Assembly (NCBI GenBank): GCA_022539475.1
Contig: VCMS01000066.1
Location: 1-64,000 of the forward strand
Reading direction: 5' to 3'
DNA from: Gracilaria domingensis
Taxonomy: Eukaryota; Rhodophyta; Florideophyceae; Gracilariales; Gracilariaceae
Length of the DNA: 64,000 nt
Within the stretch, counting starts at the first letter, position 1. Each line of letters opens with the position of its first letter. This document shows positions 44,480 through 54,542 of the stretch, one piece after another. The position numbers and the translations under genes are program-made. The notes beneath the pieces were generated by a model. The model was not told the origin of the DNA, searched no databases, and was given only the letters and a program-made list of their open reading frames with translations.

Positions 44480-45734
44480 GTTAGCTTGTCTGTCATGAAA
44501 AAGAAGAGTGGCAGTGCGAAGTACTTACAATCGAGAAGCAAGTAGTCGGCTGCAGAGCGGGTTGTGCTTACCGACTGCAGTCCGACAAAGTTTGGACATG
44601 TCCTTCTACCTGTTACTCCACATGTTCGGAGATGCTTGGATTCGTACTGTTACAAGTGCCGAAGTACAAAATTCTTGGATGATTTCATTATTGTGGACAC
44701 CAGTGCGTATTTTGTGAACTTATTTTGCAAGACAAGAGTGAAGCACATGATGTCATCCATTATGCCAAAAAATAATGGATTTTAAGGCTTTAATTTTCTT
44801 TTTGTAGTAAAGCTTAGAAGCTTGTTTTTCTGTAAATGCAACAGAGACTTTTTAAAATGAGGAAGGGCCTTGAATATGGTGGCATATTCTTAAAAAATAG
44901 AAATACTCTCTTGTGCAGTTGCGAGTTGTGAGTTGGGCTATGGAATATATTTTGTAGTTGTTCGTTATGCTGATAGAGAAAAATTGAGGCTGCGATTTGT
45001 GTGAAAGTGTCGTTAAAATTGTATTGGTTAGTGAGGTCTGGTTTTGACGAGTGTTTATTGGTTAATGATTGGTTTTTGCTTCTATGATAGGGTTTCGTTA
45101 TAGTTCTTCGGTGAGTTCGTTGAGTGTTTGAAAGTAATCACGACGCTGGCGTCAGACTGTGCGGGATTTTAATTCGTCCGTAGTGGAGGTGGTAAAGGAG
45201 GGGAAGGAGTGAAGATTAACGCAGGTGTCTTGGTCGTAGCGTGAGGTTCATAACCTGTAGAAGAAAGGCACTAACTAGAGTTTACTTCGTTCTTGCTTCG
45301 TTGGCGACCAAGTACTATTCCTTGACTGTAATGCTGTTAGACAGTTTGAACTATGAGGGCTACGTTGGTCCAGAGTAGAGCTTTGCAACGAAGCCAATTG
45401 CCGAGCTGTTAGGCTACCAACGACTCTATGTCACGAATAAAGGTGAACGAGCGTCAATGTCCCACATTAGCCGTTGTCCCATATTGCCCTGCCGAGGAAG
45501 GTACAAATAAAATCTTGCAAATGTTGGATTTCCCGCTCCCCCCGTTGTATATCGGTTTCCAGGTCGCCATTGATTGGTTTCTGGGAACGCCAACAAATAT
45601 CCCGATGATCCTGCCTCTCTGTCTTGCCTTCGGATTTGACGTACATCCTACACTACAGGAAAAGGGTCTGGGATCAGAAAGCTTGGACCACACATCTTTG
45701 CTAAGGTTTATTCTCGGCATATATATATATTATC
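44480..45734. other. no supported gene
   Basis: A/T-rich from about 44770 to 45150. Short ORFs at 44564-44785 (Cys-containing) and 45428-45748 show no domain. The last part is the upstream region of the BTB gene. Confidence 0.5.
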
Positions 45735-46020
45735 ATGGCCCCTTCTAGCGTTAATGTATACGCAGATCAAAAGCAAGCCGCTGAAGTTTCGCCAGAGTAT
45801 TGTCCAAGAGATCAACTGTTTTGCTCACATCTTGTGAACCAATTGCTTGAAACTGAATCTGCACACACGCTTTGTGATGTAGTGTTCCAAACCAGCGATG
45901 GTCACAATGTTCCTGCCTGTCGCCCACTGCTTGCCGCAAGCAGTCAATACTTTCGCTCGTTGTTCTTCTCCGAGTTTGAAGAGGCTAAGCAGAAAACCGT
46001 TACAATTAACGTGACCAAAA

Positions 46021-46034
46021 CCGTTCTTCGTCAT
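46021..46034. repeat. LINE target-site duplication, left
   Basis: CCGTTCTTCGTCAT, repeated with one difference at 50184-50197. Confidence 0.9.
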
Positions 46035-46087
46035 TCTTCTTCTTTATTTTGGACAGTAGTTTCTTATTCCTAAACTACAGTAGAGCC

Positions 46088-47050
46088 TCATAGGAGGTTC
46101 TCTCTCTTTAGAAAGGCCAAGAAGTTCTGTGAATTATGTCTTATCAGGTACGGCACTGATGATTTGGCTTCGTGTGGCTGTCCAGCCAAGAGGGATCGTC
46201 GAGACATGTTCAGATGTGGACATCGCAATATCACATGGTCGCAGTCTCTTTTAGCGTTTGTGCCACACGAGCAGCGGAGCGTTTTATGGTGCAGATAAGA
46301 GGCCACAGGGTGAAGTGATGGAACATGTCCTGTAAAGAATTGCGCCAGAGTAACTTCAGCCTTCCGGCTTGCTCCATCTTCCTCAAAGGAATCAGAGCAT
46401 TCTCGCAAGAAGAAAAGGGACTTTTTCTGCTTGAAAGGAGAGGTTTAGCATCAAGCATATCCATTGGCACAAGGATCTGCTTTGAGAGTGCCAAGTTCAG
46501 TCCTTCCTTTGCAAGTTTATCCACTCTTTCGTTCTCAGGAATTCCGCAATGGCTGGGTATCCAATTAACGTAGACTTTGTTCTTCTTTCCCAAGTGGTGA
46601 ACAATCTGCCCTAACTCTTGGGCGTGCGATGGCTGTCGTCGTATATTTGTTTGCAGCATAACCACAGTGGACTGTGAATCTAGGAATACTCTTATGACCT
46701 GGTTCTCGACTTCGGATAGATGTCTAAGCGCCGTCGTTGTCGCAGTAATCTCGGTGGTATACGAGCACAAGTTTACGCCAGCCGGCACTACTCCACTTTT
46801 GGTACTACCATTATCCCGGTACCAAAGTTCGAATGCTGCGGCCCCTACTGTTTGTGGAACCAGAAACCTCATTTGGAGTTTATCGCCCTCTTCGTCAACT
46901 CCAACTTGTGTGTCCTCAGAGAATTCGTATGCATGTTGCTTTCCGTCATCATAGAAGATCCAAAAAGATGGTAGTCTGCCGTGCTTTGCAACAAACTTTT
47001 GAACACACTGGTTTTGTTGAGAGTCGTTCTCCAAATAGTTGATGCTTCCT
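46088..47050 (-). pseudogene. LINE RNase H and C-terminal domain
   Basis: The frame changes at about 47040. RNase H residues: Glu in YTTEITATTTAL, Asp in FLDSQST, and WIPSHCGIPENERVDKLA. The end carries a TGHVPSLHPVASYL motif and a Cys/His cluster (CSCGTNAKRDCDHV), typical of the LINE C-terminus, in the frame ending at 46088. Confidence 0.85.
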
Positions 47051-47055
47051 GGATA

Positions 47056-48819
47056 TCATCCTTCGTCCCATTCCACCGCGACACGGAGTGGTTTCTCGTG
47101 TTTCGCCTTTCCCACGGACCCATCGCACCAAACATCGATATCTCCGTACGGCAGATCTGCGATGAGATCTTGTGCGGCTTTTCTTTGCAGGGGTTCTGGG
47201 TCGTCTTTACTGCAATTTGCCATCGCAAAGTTTACGTTGGTTAGGTGCAGTAGCCCGGTTTCTGCAGGTAGCCTGGAGCGCGGGAGCTGTAGGATGCCCT
47301 TTTCAGCAAGTTGCTGTTGCGCCACGCGTTGCATATTCGGTCGCTTTTGCCGTATTCGTTCCACCCTCATGGCCGTCAAAGCTACTTTTAGGGGTGTCGG
47401 AGCAGGATTACGCATCGCCTTTTCGTACAGCAGTGCTGCTTTGTTTTTCGCGATTGTTTCCAGGGAGGGTATCGGTACAAGTTCTCGGAGTCGTTCGATA
47501 GGGGTTGAGGAAACGCATCCGGTTTGGATTCGTATTGATTCGTTTCTAGCCCTTTCCAGCATTTGGATTGGGGATTTCGAAGTGTTGAGGATGAAGGTAG
47601 CAGCTGCGTAGTGGGCTATAGGCTCAGCGAAGCCTTTCCTTACGGTCTCAATCGTTTTGGAATCAGATCCCCAAAATTTTCTCGTGAGGGCTCTCATGAG
47701 CTGGTTGCGCTTCTTGTACTTTGAGGTTGTGAGTTCGGTGTGTTTCGTGAATGTAAGTTTCGAGTCTAACTGTACTCTCAAGAATTTTCCGGACTCGCTT
47801 GGATGTATGACATGGCCCTCTATATTAAGTGCGTACTCCGCCTTACGGTGTTTCCAGTTGGATAGAGTGAATGGAACAACAACTGTCTTCGTGGGATTCA
47901 TTGAGATATCGTTTTCACCGCAATAATCTGCAAGCGCATCGAAAGCTCCCTGGAGCTTCTCTTGACAGAGTTGTGTCTCTTTCCCCTGTACCCATAGCAG
48001 TGTGTCGTCTGCGAAGAGGTTAACGTTTGCGTCGTTTACTGCGTTCTTCACGCATTCTGGTAGATCGAACACATATGCGATCCATAGTGCCGGGGACAGA
48101 GTTCCTCCTTGAGGCAGTCTTTGGGGCACAAGTTTGTCGCCTGTTATGTTCGTTCCCCACCGACATTTGCAATTTCGGTCCATCACAAAACTTTGAAGCC
48201 ATAGCCACAGGTGTGGTGGGCATTCCATCTGAGCAAGTTTGATGAAAAGTAAGTGATGGGAGACGCAGTCATAGGCTTTCGAGAAGTCGCAAAAGACGGA
48301 AAGCGTTTCTTTCTTTTGGTCCCATCCATTTCGGATGCTCTCACTGACCGCAGTGACATGTTCTTCGGTGCTCCTTCCCATCCTAAAGCCGGCTTGGCTG
48401 GGCGGTAGTTTGGGTTCTAGCCACTACATTAAGATCCGGTTGACCATTCGCTCGGCTACCCTCGCGATAACTGGCGTAAGAGATATTGGTCGAAATCGTC
48501 CTTTAGTTCCGGGTTTTGGGATCGGTACCAGTGTTGAGAGTATCCACTTTGAGGGCGTGTTTCCCTCCGAATATGTCCGGTTGATAAGATCCAGCAGGCG
48601 GGTTGTTCCTTCATCAGGAAGATTCTTCAAAAAAGCGATTTGTACGTCGTCTGGACCCCCGGATTTGTTTATGTTCATCTCCGCAATAGCGGTGCGGAGG
48701 TGTGCCATATTGAATACTGGGTAACTGGAGTCTAGCTTTTTCGCTTTGTAGCGGTTGAGCCTTTCTCTGTAAAGCGTTCTTCGCAGTTTTTGTTTCCCTT
48801 TCTCCCGCCTTCTGGCCAT
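47056..48819 (-). pseudogene. LINE reverse transcriptase
   Basis: From LNRYKAKK through GPDDVQIAFLK, RPISL and a single TAG near 48424, then VFCDFSKAYDCV, GGTLSPALW and the catalytic FADD (LFADDTLLW). The thumb and a linker follow and lead into the start of RNase H (DVWCDGSVG). Only one nonsense codon interrupts about 590 codons. Confidence 0.9.
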
Positions 48820-49017
48820 CCTAAGTTCTGATTTTATAAACCATCGTCCTCTTCTGAGGTCAGACCAGAATAGCGATTATAGTTCTTCAAATAATCATTG
48901 TTCTCCTTTTGGAGGGCACATAGAAGAGGTCATTCTACGATTGTCATCCATTGCTCGGAGAATCTTCCAGAGCTTCCAGTCTTCACTCTGAGGCTTCAAG
49001 CCGGAAACAAGCTCCTT

Positions 49018-50157
49018 TCATTTCTCCCGTTTGAGAGTGTCAATCACACGCCTGGCTTCCTGTTGGGCCTTCCGTAATATTGATTTCGTTGCCTCGCACG
49101 GTGACTTCAGATATTCCTGCCATGCTTTGTTTCTTCGTTCTACGACATCTGAGACTTCTTCGCACCACCAAGGTGCGCGCCGTCGACGTCGTCCTTTGGG
49201 GACCGCTTCCGCAGCCGCAGTTGTAATCGCATTGACGAGAGCTCTGTTCTCGTGGTCTACACTCCAGTTCTTGCAAACTGGGTTCGCCTCGAGTTCTCTG
49301 ACGAGTGCTTCGCGGTACAGATTCCAATCGGCTTTGTTGAGGCTCCACCGTGATTCTTTACGCTGATCCTTTGGCAGTATATCTACGGTAATCGTGCAGG
49401 CATGATGGTCTGAGAACGGAACGCTTGCTGCCTCCCAATGCACATAAAGCAGCCATTTCGATGGCACTGCGGCGATATCCATCGCGCTTTGAGTACCATT
49501 CGATGGTTCTGTCCTGGTGGGAACTCCGTCCACATTTAATAGTATGCGGTCTGTTTGTTCGAAGTAAGCCTCCAGATCCAAGCCTGCTGGCTCGGTTTTT
49601 TCCGGGTACCAAGAGCTACATATGTTACAGTCTGCCACTATCGTGTGTTCACTAGGAAATTGCTTGTACCAGTTTGAATATCTTAACGAAGGACATACAT
49701 ATACGTTGGAGATGCTGAGAGGGCCTTTGCAGGTGCGAACGGACACTGTTACGGATTCAATGCCAGGTGCTGTGCAGATGTCATCCGATAGATCTGCATT
49801 GAAACCATTTCTCTGATACACTGCCACTCCTTCTCTTCTTCCATCGGCTACAGTGAATCCTTTCTGACGATCGTGTCGTCCTAGCATTTTGAAACCTTCG
49901 ATTGTTGGGGTCCGATCTTTGTCTTTCAAGAACGTTTCTTGAAGGCAAAGGAGATGGATATCGTTTTCGAATGCCATCTGAGAGATTTCGTGGCGTTTAG
50001 CGGCGCTGAGTAGTCCTCGGCAGTTCAGCTGCATGATGCGAATCTTTTTCGCTTTTTCCGATTTCGACATTTTCACGTCGGTTCTTGGCCTCCGTTGGAG
50101 ATCCGTCTGCGTTCTCATTTCGCACCGATTCTTCGTAGAAGGATCGGACTCAGGCAC
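49018..50157 (-). pseudogene. LINE endonuclease domain
   Basis: Begins with a short basic leader, then IRIMQLNCRGL, LLCLQETFL, NVYVCPS, VADCN and FSDHHACTI, the ordered motifs of exonuclease-endonuclease-phosphatase (APE) domains. The usual GDFN is ADCN here, so a catalytic residue is altered (Asn is preserved one place on). Ends at a TGA after LKREK. Confidence 0.85.
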
Positions 50158-51064
50158 ACCACGTGAAGGCGAGATGCACGTGCCCGTTCTTTGTCATATT
50201 TTGCTCTTTGTCTACACTGGACATTGTGAATTGGTGAAAGAGCTCTTGGATAGTTCTTGCAGACATTCGAGTGTTTTCCCAAAACGAAATCAACTACCAA
50301 CACTCGTACAGCTTAGCGCTGCTGCTGAATATCACGGTTTATTGCTGCTTCATACATGGTGTGATACGGCTTTGCTTACAATATGCGAACGATCGCTTCT
50401 CTCTGCGTGCCCCGTGTTGCAGGCCATGAGTGATACATGTGCAAATCATCCGTCGAGAACGTTAATTCTAAAAATGATTCGGAATAACTTCAAAACGGCT
50501 TTCAACGTTCCTGAAAGCATACAATCTTCGCATTCCGCGTATTACTGTGAGTATGACCCTACTTCTACCAGTAAAACCGAAGTTAGAAAGCACAGCATAC
50601 TTGAATTGTCGCCTACTACTCTTAAAATGGTGCTCTCTGGAACTCTTACGTTCACTTCTAACGCTGATTCCGACCGTAACGAGTATCTTTTTCAAAGCAT
50701 CTTTTACTGGGTTACGAATGGAACAGCTTTGAGACGTGGATACAAGTTACGGAGCAGGAGTTCAGGTGCTGATGAGAACTGTAAGAGTGGTGCCACAGAA
50801 GCAGGTGTTGTTTATGTGGATTGTGAACGAATGAAATGGGGTATATGGTATGCTGCTCAACTGAATTTGAAGTTTATGCGAATTCGCTTTGTGCATGACT
50901 ACGTGATTCCCACCGGCTTAGTCGAAAACATCGACTTTATGGATATGCTGTGGAATTTTGCGTTGTCAACGACAAAAGAGCTTCGAGAATTAAATTGAAG
51001 CAACTCACAAAAAATGTGATGATATCTTCCCTGCCTCTGCTTAACCTTTTTGGGACTAAAAGTT

Positions 51065-51090
51065 CTTATGTCTAGCTCACTAGACATAAG
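51065..51090 (+). repeat. subterminal palindrome, left
   Basis: CTTATGTCTAG then CTCA then CTAGACATAAG. The same sequence occurs at 58481-58506, and the reverse-complement centre at 58570-58595. Confidence 0.9.
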
Positions 51091-51346
51091 AAATAGCCAA
51101 TGAGATTGAACGAAATGATCGAAGCTTGTGGCTGAAAACTCTTCCGTTGTTGATTGAAAAATACGGTACTGCGCGACTGCTTTGCCGATCTCAGAACGTG
51201 CACTATACAGAAAGACGTCCTTGAAAGAATGCAGTTCAAAATCACGGTGCAACTTTTCCCTTCAACACCGCGTTGACCTTTCGTTAGATCAAGTGTACTC
51301 GCCAACTCCTTTTTCATCCCTTCTCCACAGTCCTTCTTGTAGCAAT

Positions 51347-51883
51347 ATGAACAACAACAATCTCTGCCGCACTCCCAACAATGGAGCACACAAAACTGTG
51401 GATCCACCGCTCACTTTCACGGAGTCAAAACTTGCTACCGCTTCGTCAACCGGTCACTGCGTGGAACACCTCACCGCATTCACAAAGCACCCCAATGCAG
51501 CACATGAGGACTCTCAGAACGAACGTAAAGGTTTCTTATTTCATGCCAACATTGAAGCAGAAGAGAACAAACCTAAGTACATACCGAAAATAACCAGTGC
51601 AAACGAAGACGTCGCGTGCCCTAAATGTGGGGGCACGCCATGCTACTGGTTTCAGTACGGCACCTTTGTTGTCGATACAACCGCTGCTGAGTATCCACTG
51701 CATTGTGACGATAGCAGCCACAACAACTTGGCCCGTAAAACGGCGTACAAGTGTTACGTTCGCGAACGATACGGATACTTGGGAGCCGGACATCGACTTC
51801 AGCTTCCGCAGTGCGTTCTGGAAGCCATCCGCAGTTTATGGCCTGACGAGAGAGGCGCGTACATGGGCTTCAAAGAAGATTAG
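51347..51883 (+). CDS. unknown protein with CPKCGG and YMGF motifs
   Basis: 179 residues from ATG 51347. The N-terminal half is polar and probably disordered. The C-terminal half looks structured and conserved. CPKCGGTPCYWFQYG may be a small metal site. KTAYKCYVRERYGYLGAGHRLQLPQCV and then a C-terminal WPDERGAYMGFKED follow. I do not recognise a named domain. It lies just inside the piggyBac left end and could be a cargo gene or an accessory gene. Confidence 0.5.
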   Translation: MNNNNLCRTPNNGAHKTVDPPLTFTESKLATASSTGHCVEHLTAFTKHPNAAHEDSQNERKGFLFHANIEAEENKPKYIPKITSANEDVACPKCGGTPCYWFQYGTFVVDTTAAEYPLHCDDSSHNNLARKTAYKCYVRERYGYLGAGHRLQLPQCVLEAIRSLWPDERGAYMGFKED

Positions 51884-52039
51884 AAACTGTGAGCCCTTGG
51901 AACCCATTAGATATGATTAGAGTAGGAAATCCGCGACCCGGTAAGTGCATGATACAATCAGCATCCAGCACGGGTATCTCATTGTGGCATCTCCCACTCA
52001 CTGTTTCACTCGCTCACGATTTTACACGACACTATGTAG

Positions 52040-52312
52040 ATGGGAGATAGGCTCCGCTTCTCTTCGCGTGGCGCATTGCATCTGCTAGATCTACCCGATG
52101 ACGCCGTACTGCGCGTGCTGCAAAAGCCCATTGGCGTTGACGACGTGCATATCTGGAGCAACCTACGAGATGCCTGGAATGTGTCCACGACATGCAAATG
52201 GTTGTGCGCGCTAGCAACCAACATGCTTTCCCAACTGCCAGCGTCGGGTATGATAATGGTCGAAAACCTGGCGAAAGACGTGATGCAAGCCATCAACATG
52301 CCCGATTATTGA
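52040..52312 (+). pseudogene. F-box-like fragment
   Basis: 90 residues. LLDLPDDAVLRVLQ followed by a stretch to VSTTCKWLCALA fits the F-box pattern (LPDD.L..IL ... VSKxW..L). No substrate-binding domain follows; the next 15 bases lead into a different gene fragment. F-box proteins link substrates to SCF ubiquitin ligases. Confidence 0.4.
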
Positions 52313-52326
52313 AGGACTAAGTAGAA

Positions 52327-53094
52327 CACAGCGTTTTCGATCTGACCGCTGAGCAACAGAACCAGTCCAAGGCGAAGAGTTTTGTTGGGGTCGTGGGTGA
52401 GATTGGGTTTGGGGGACGTATTTTTGTACAGAATCGAGATAGTTGTAAGTTCGCCTTGGCATCGATTGAATCAGGTCTGCGTTTTATGTCACTTGACAGT
52501 CAGGCCGCCACTCCAATCGCAGGACTGCGAGCCGGACAAGTGGTGGCGGCGAGGCTCAGCGCAGATAAAGAATGGTACAGGGCGTGTATCAGCTATGTGC
52601 ACAAGTCTGGCGAGATTGACCTTCGTTTCTTAGACTACGGAAACGAAGATCGAGTGTTTATGAAAGACATATGGCATTTTGGCACCGCAGGTGGCGTTGC
52701 AACTGCGGCTCCGATTGCGGTTGAAGTTGCACTCGCTAATGTGGTCGTACCTGCGGAAGACGAGCCATGTGGTATCCCTGCTGGAGAATATCTGCAGGAG
52801 ATGATATATGGAAAAGAAGTGAACGTCTCCGCCTCATCGACGAAAGGGCCGTCAAGAGTTATTGGTGGCATCTTAGTGTCCAATGCTGGTGGTTTGGACT
52901 CACATGTGCGCTCTTCGAGTGCGAGGGAAGAAATGTTGAAGGCCTGAGTAGCACGGTTTATTAGAAAGCGCGATCGGGCCTCAAGAGCGGCTTTCAAAGA
53001 GCTTCGTCAGTTTGAAGAAGTGGGCATTGCCTCTCGTGCGTATTTGTGGAACTATGGAGAGGCATTGGAATTGGACTTTGATGAAGATTGTTGA
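52327..53094 (+). pseudogene. Tudor-SN (SND1-like), C-terminal fragment
   Basis: The reading enters mid-protein. It has a pre-Tudor strand (RIFVQNRDS), then a Tudor core (GQVVAARLSADKEWYRACI, LRFLDYGNEDRV). The split C-terminal SNase domain follows and the end is LWNYGEALELDFDEDC, like the SND1 terminus (WEYGD...). An in-frame TGA lies at about 52945. A full Tudor-SN is about 900 residues; only about 255 are here. Tudor-SN acts in RNA regulation and RISC-linked decay. It is convergent with the acetyltransferase fragment, whose stop is 118 bases away. Confidence 0.7.
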
Positions 53095-53212
53095 ACATGT
53101 TCACCAAGAGTACAAGTAACAAAAGTTCTAAGATGATTTGTAACGAGAGAAGGCCATTGCAGTGAACTGCAGCAGCTGGTGTTGATTGCATTAGATTTAC
53201 GACGGCTAGCTG

Positions 53213-53620
53213 CTAAGACTGCGTCGACTGCATGTATTTGTAGGCGGGCGTGGCCCTGCACTTTAGTCTCACGCGGAAACCGTCATTGCGATTGAGGTAG
53301 TACTTCTCGAGACGCTTATCTCTAATGAATCCTAGATTCTGATAAAGAGGCAATGCGGCTTTGTTGCTTATTCCGCTTGCAGAGTAACCTCGTGGCAACC
53401 GTTTGTTATCATCGTGTCAATGGCCGTTGAGACTAACTTAGAGCCCACTCCAAGCCATTGTGTCCCCGCGTACACGCACCATGGAGAGTCTCTTCCAGAC
53501 GCGATGCGCACCGAAGAAGATACAGCTTCTGCGCGTTGACAAGGACGACGGTCGCGGAGATCTTCTTCACGCCATATGGCGCCCACACACGCGCGAATGC
53601 ACGAGTGCGGACGTGAAGAT
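53213..53620 (-). pseudogene. NAA30-like GNAT acetyltransferase, C-terminal fragment
   Basis: Motif A (LGVGSKLVSTAIDTMI) is followed, after a frameshift near 53375, by SNKAALPLYQNLGFIRDKRLEKYYLNRNDGFRVRL. The last segment is close to the NatC catalytic subunit (RxxRLxxYYLNGxDAxRLKL). NatC acetylates N-terminal Met before hydrophobic residues. The N-terminal half is missing and the frames before 53586 do not align, so it is dead. Confidence 0.65.
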
Positions 53621-54542
53621 GCATTGGTCTGACAAAAAGAGTCTGATTCTGACCAGTTGTGGTGAGGAGTAGAACTTGCTGTTTACGCAGGAGCAGCGTG
53701 AGCAGATGCGAGTACGGCGAAAGATTTGCTCTGGGATGTTCGAGGTGCTGCGAACAGTGTGCATGCGCGCGCCGTTGGTGCAGGGTTTACAAGCAGAAGA
53801 TGGCAGAATGGGCGCGAGCACAACGGTGGTGTCGCACTGGATCCGCGATTATCTCCCACGCAAAGCTGACAATCGTGAATATCATCAAGACCTTGACGGC
53901 GGAGTTGAACTACGAGTGTTCGGATGACGAAGCGTTGGGCGGCGAGAGTTCGGATGAAGCTTCCATGGACGAGTGTGAGAGATGGGAATGTGGATCTTGG
54001 ACAGAGACATAGTCGGCGAACGACATGCTGCACCGTGAATCTACGCAGCGCGTTGTGCCTCAATCTCCGCCCATAACACTCTCGATTTCTCCACTCCTTT
54101 TCACACCACCTCCTTACGGCCATCTCTATCGAGTTTTCAGGTTCTTCATTCTCGCCTTAGCTCTCTGACTCACTTGAGTCACTTCCGTATCCCCATGGAG
54201 AGCGTGGTAGTAGTCCCAAAAGCTGGGTCAGCTCTCGTTCTTGCTCTGTGACGATGCGCAGCACACTATCAAGGTTATTGCGATAAGTGTTTCCTCGCTA
54301 GGCACTTTGACGGGAGGGAGCTCCTGTGTCATCCATGCCACCAAGTCTTCGCCAGCAGTCATCGCGAAGGTATCCTGCCGGGATTGCACCTGTTCCGGAT
54401 TCTTTAGGTTTGATTGTCAAACCGCAAAGAGTTCACCGTTCTACTACTGCCTTCCTCTTGCGCGGTAAAATGAACAGAAGCCCTCTCGGTGCTGCTCTAA
54501 GCGTACGGGCTTTAACCTCACATCGGTAAGCTGAGCGAGAGC
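53621..54542. other. no supported gene
   Basis: A + reading at 53659-54012 ends with an acidic tail (ECSDDEALGGESSDEASMDE) but has no domain. Nothing else stands out. Confidence 0.4.

Larger units (their letters stand above)
46035..50183 (-). mobile_element. non-LTR retrotransposon (APE-RT-RNase H LINE)
   Basis: 4.15 kb on the minus strand. Its 3' end, next to 46034, is A/G-rich (AAAATAAAGAAGAAGA on the element strand), which serves as the tail. Domains in order from 50157: apurinic-type endonuclease, reverse transcriptase, RNase H, C-terminal Cys-rich domain. This order fits the I/Ingi-type group. Multiple stops and at least one frameshift show it is dead. Confidence 0.92.
45735..50998 (+). 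pseudogene. BTB/POZ-BACK protein split by a LINE
   Basis: The gene occupies 45735-46034 and 50198-50998. Exact removal of the LINE and one target copy keeps a single frame. The N-terminal part is a BTB fold (LCDVVFQTSDG, ACRPLLAASSQYFRSLF) that resumes after the gap with LLFVYTGHCELV and a BACK-like helical segment. A C-terminal region (VYVDCERMKWGIWYAAQ) follows. BTB proteins dimerise and often act as Cullin-3 adaptors. As it stands the protein stops about 13 residues into the LINE, inside the BTB domain. The stop is 43 bases before the piggyBac end at 51041. Confidence 0.85.

Noticed and set aside
45428-45748. 106-codon ORF upstream of the BTB gene
   Set aside because: It overlaps the BTB start and has no domain; most likely chance.
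53659-54012. Acidic-tail ORF in the piggyBac interior as a cargo gene
   Set aside because: Several frames are open here and none has a recognisable domain.
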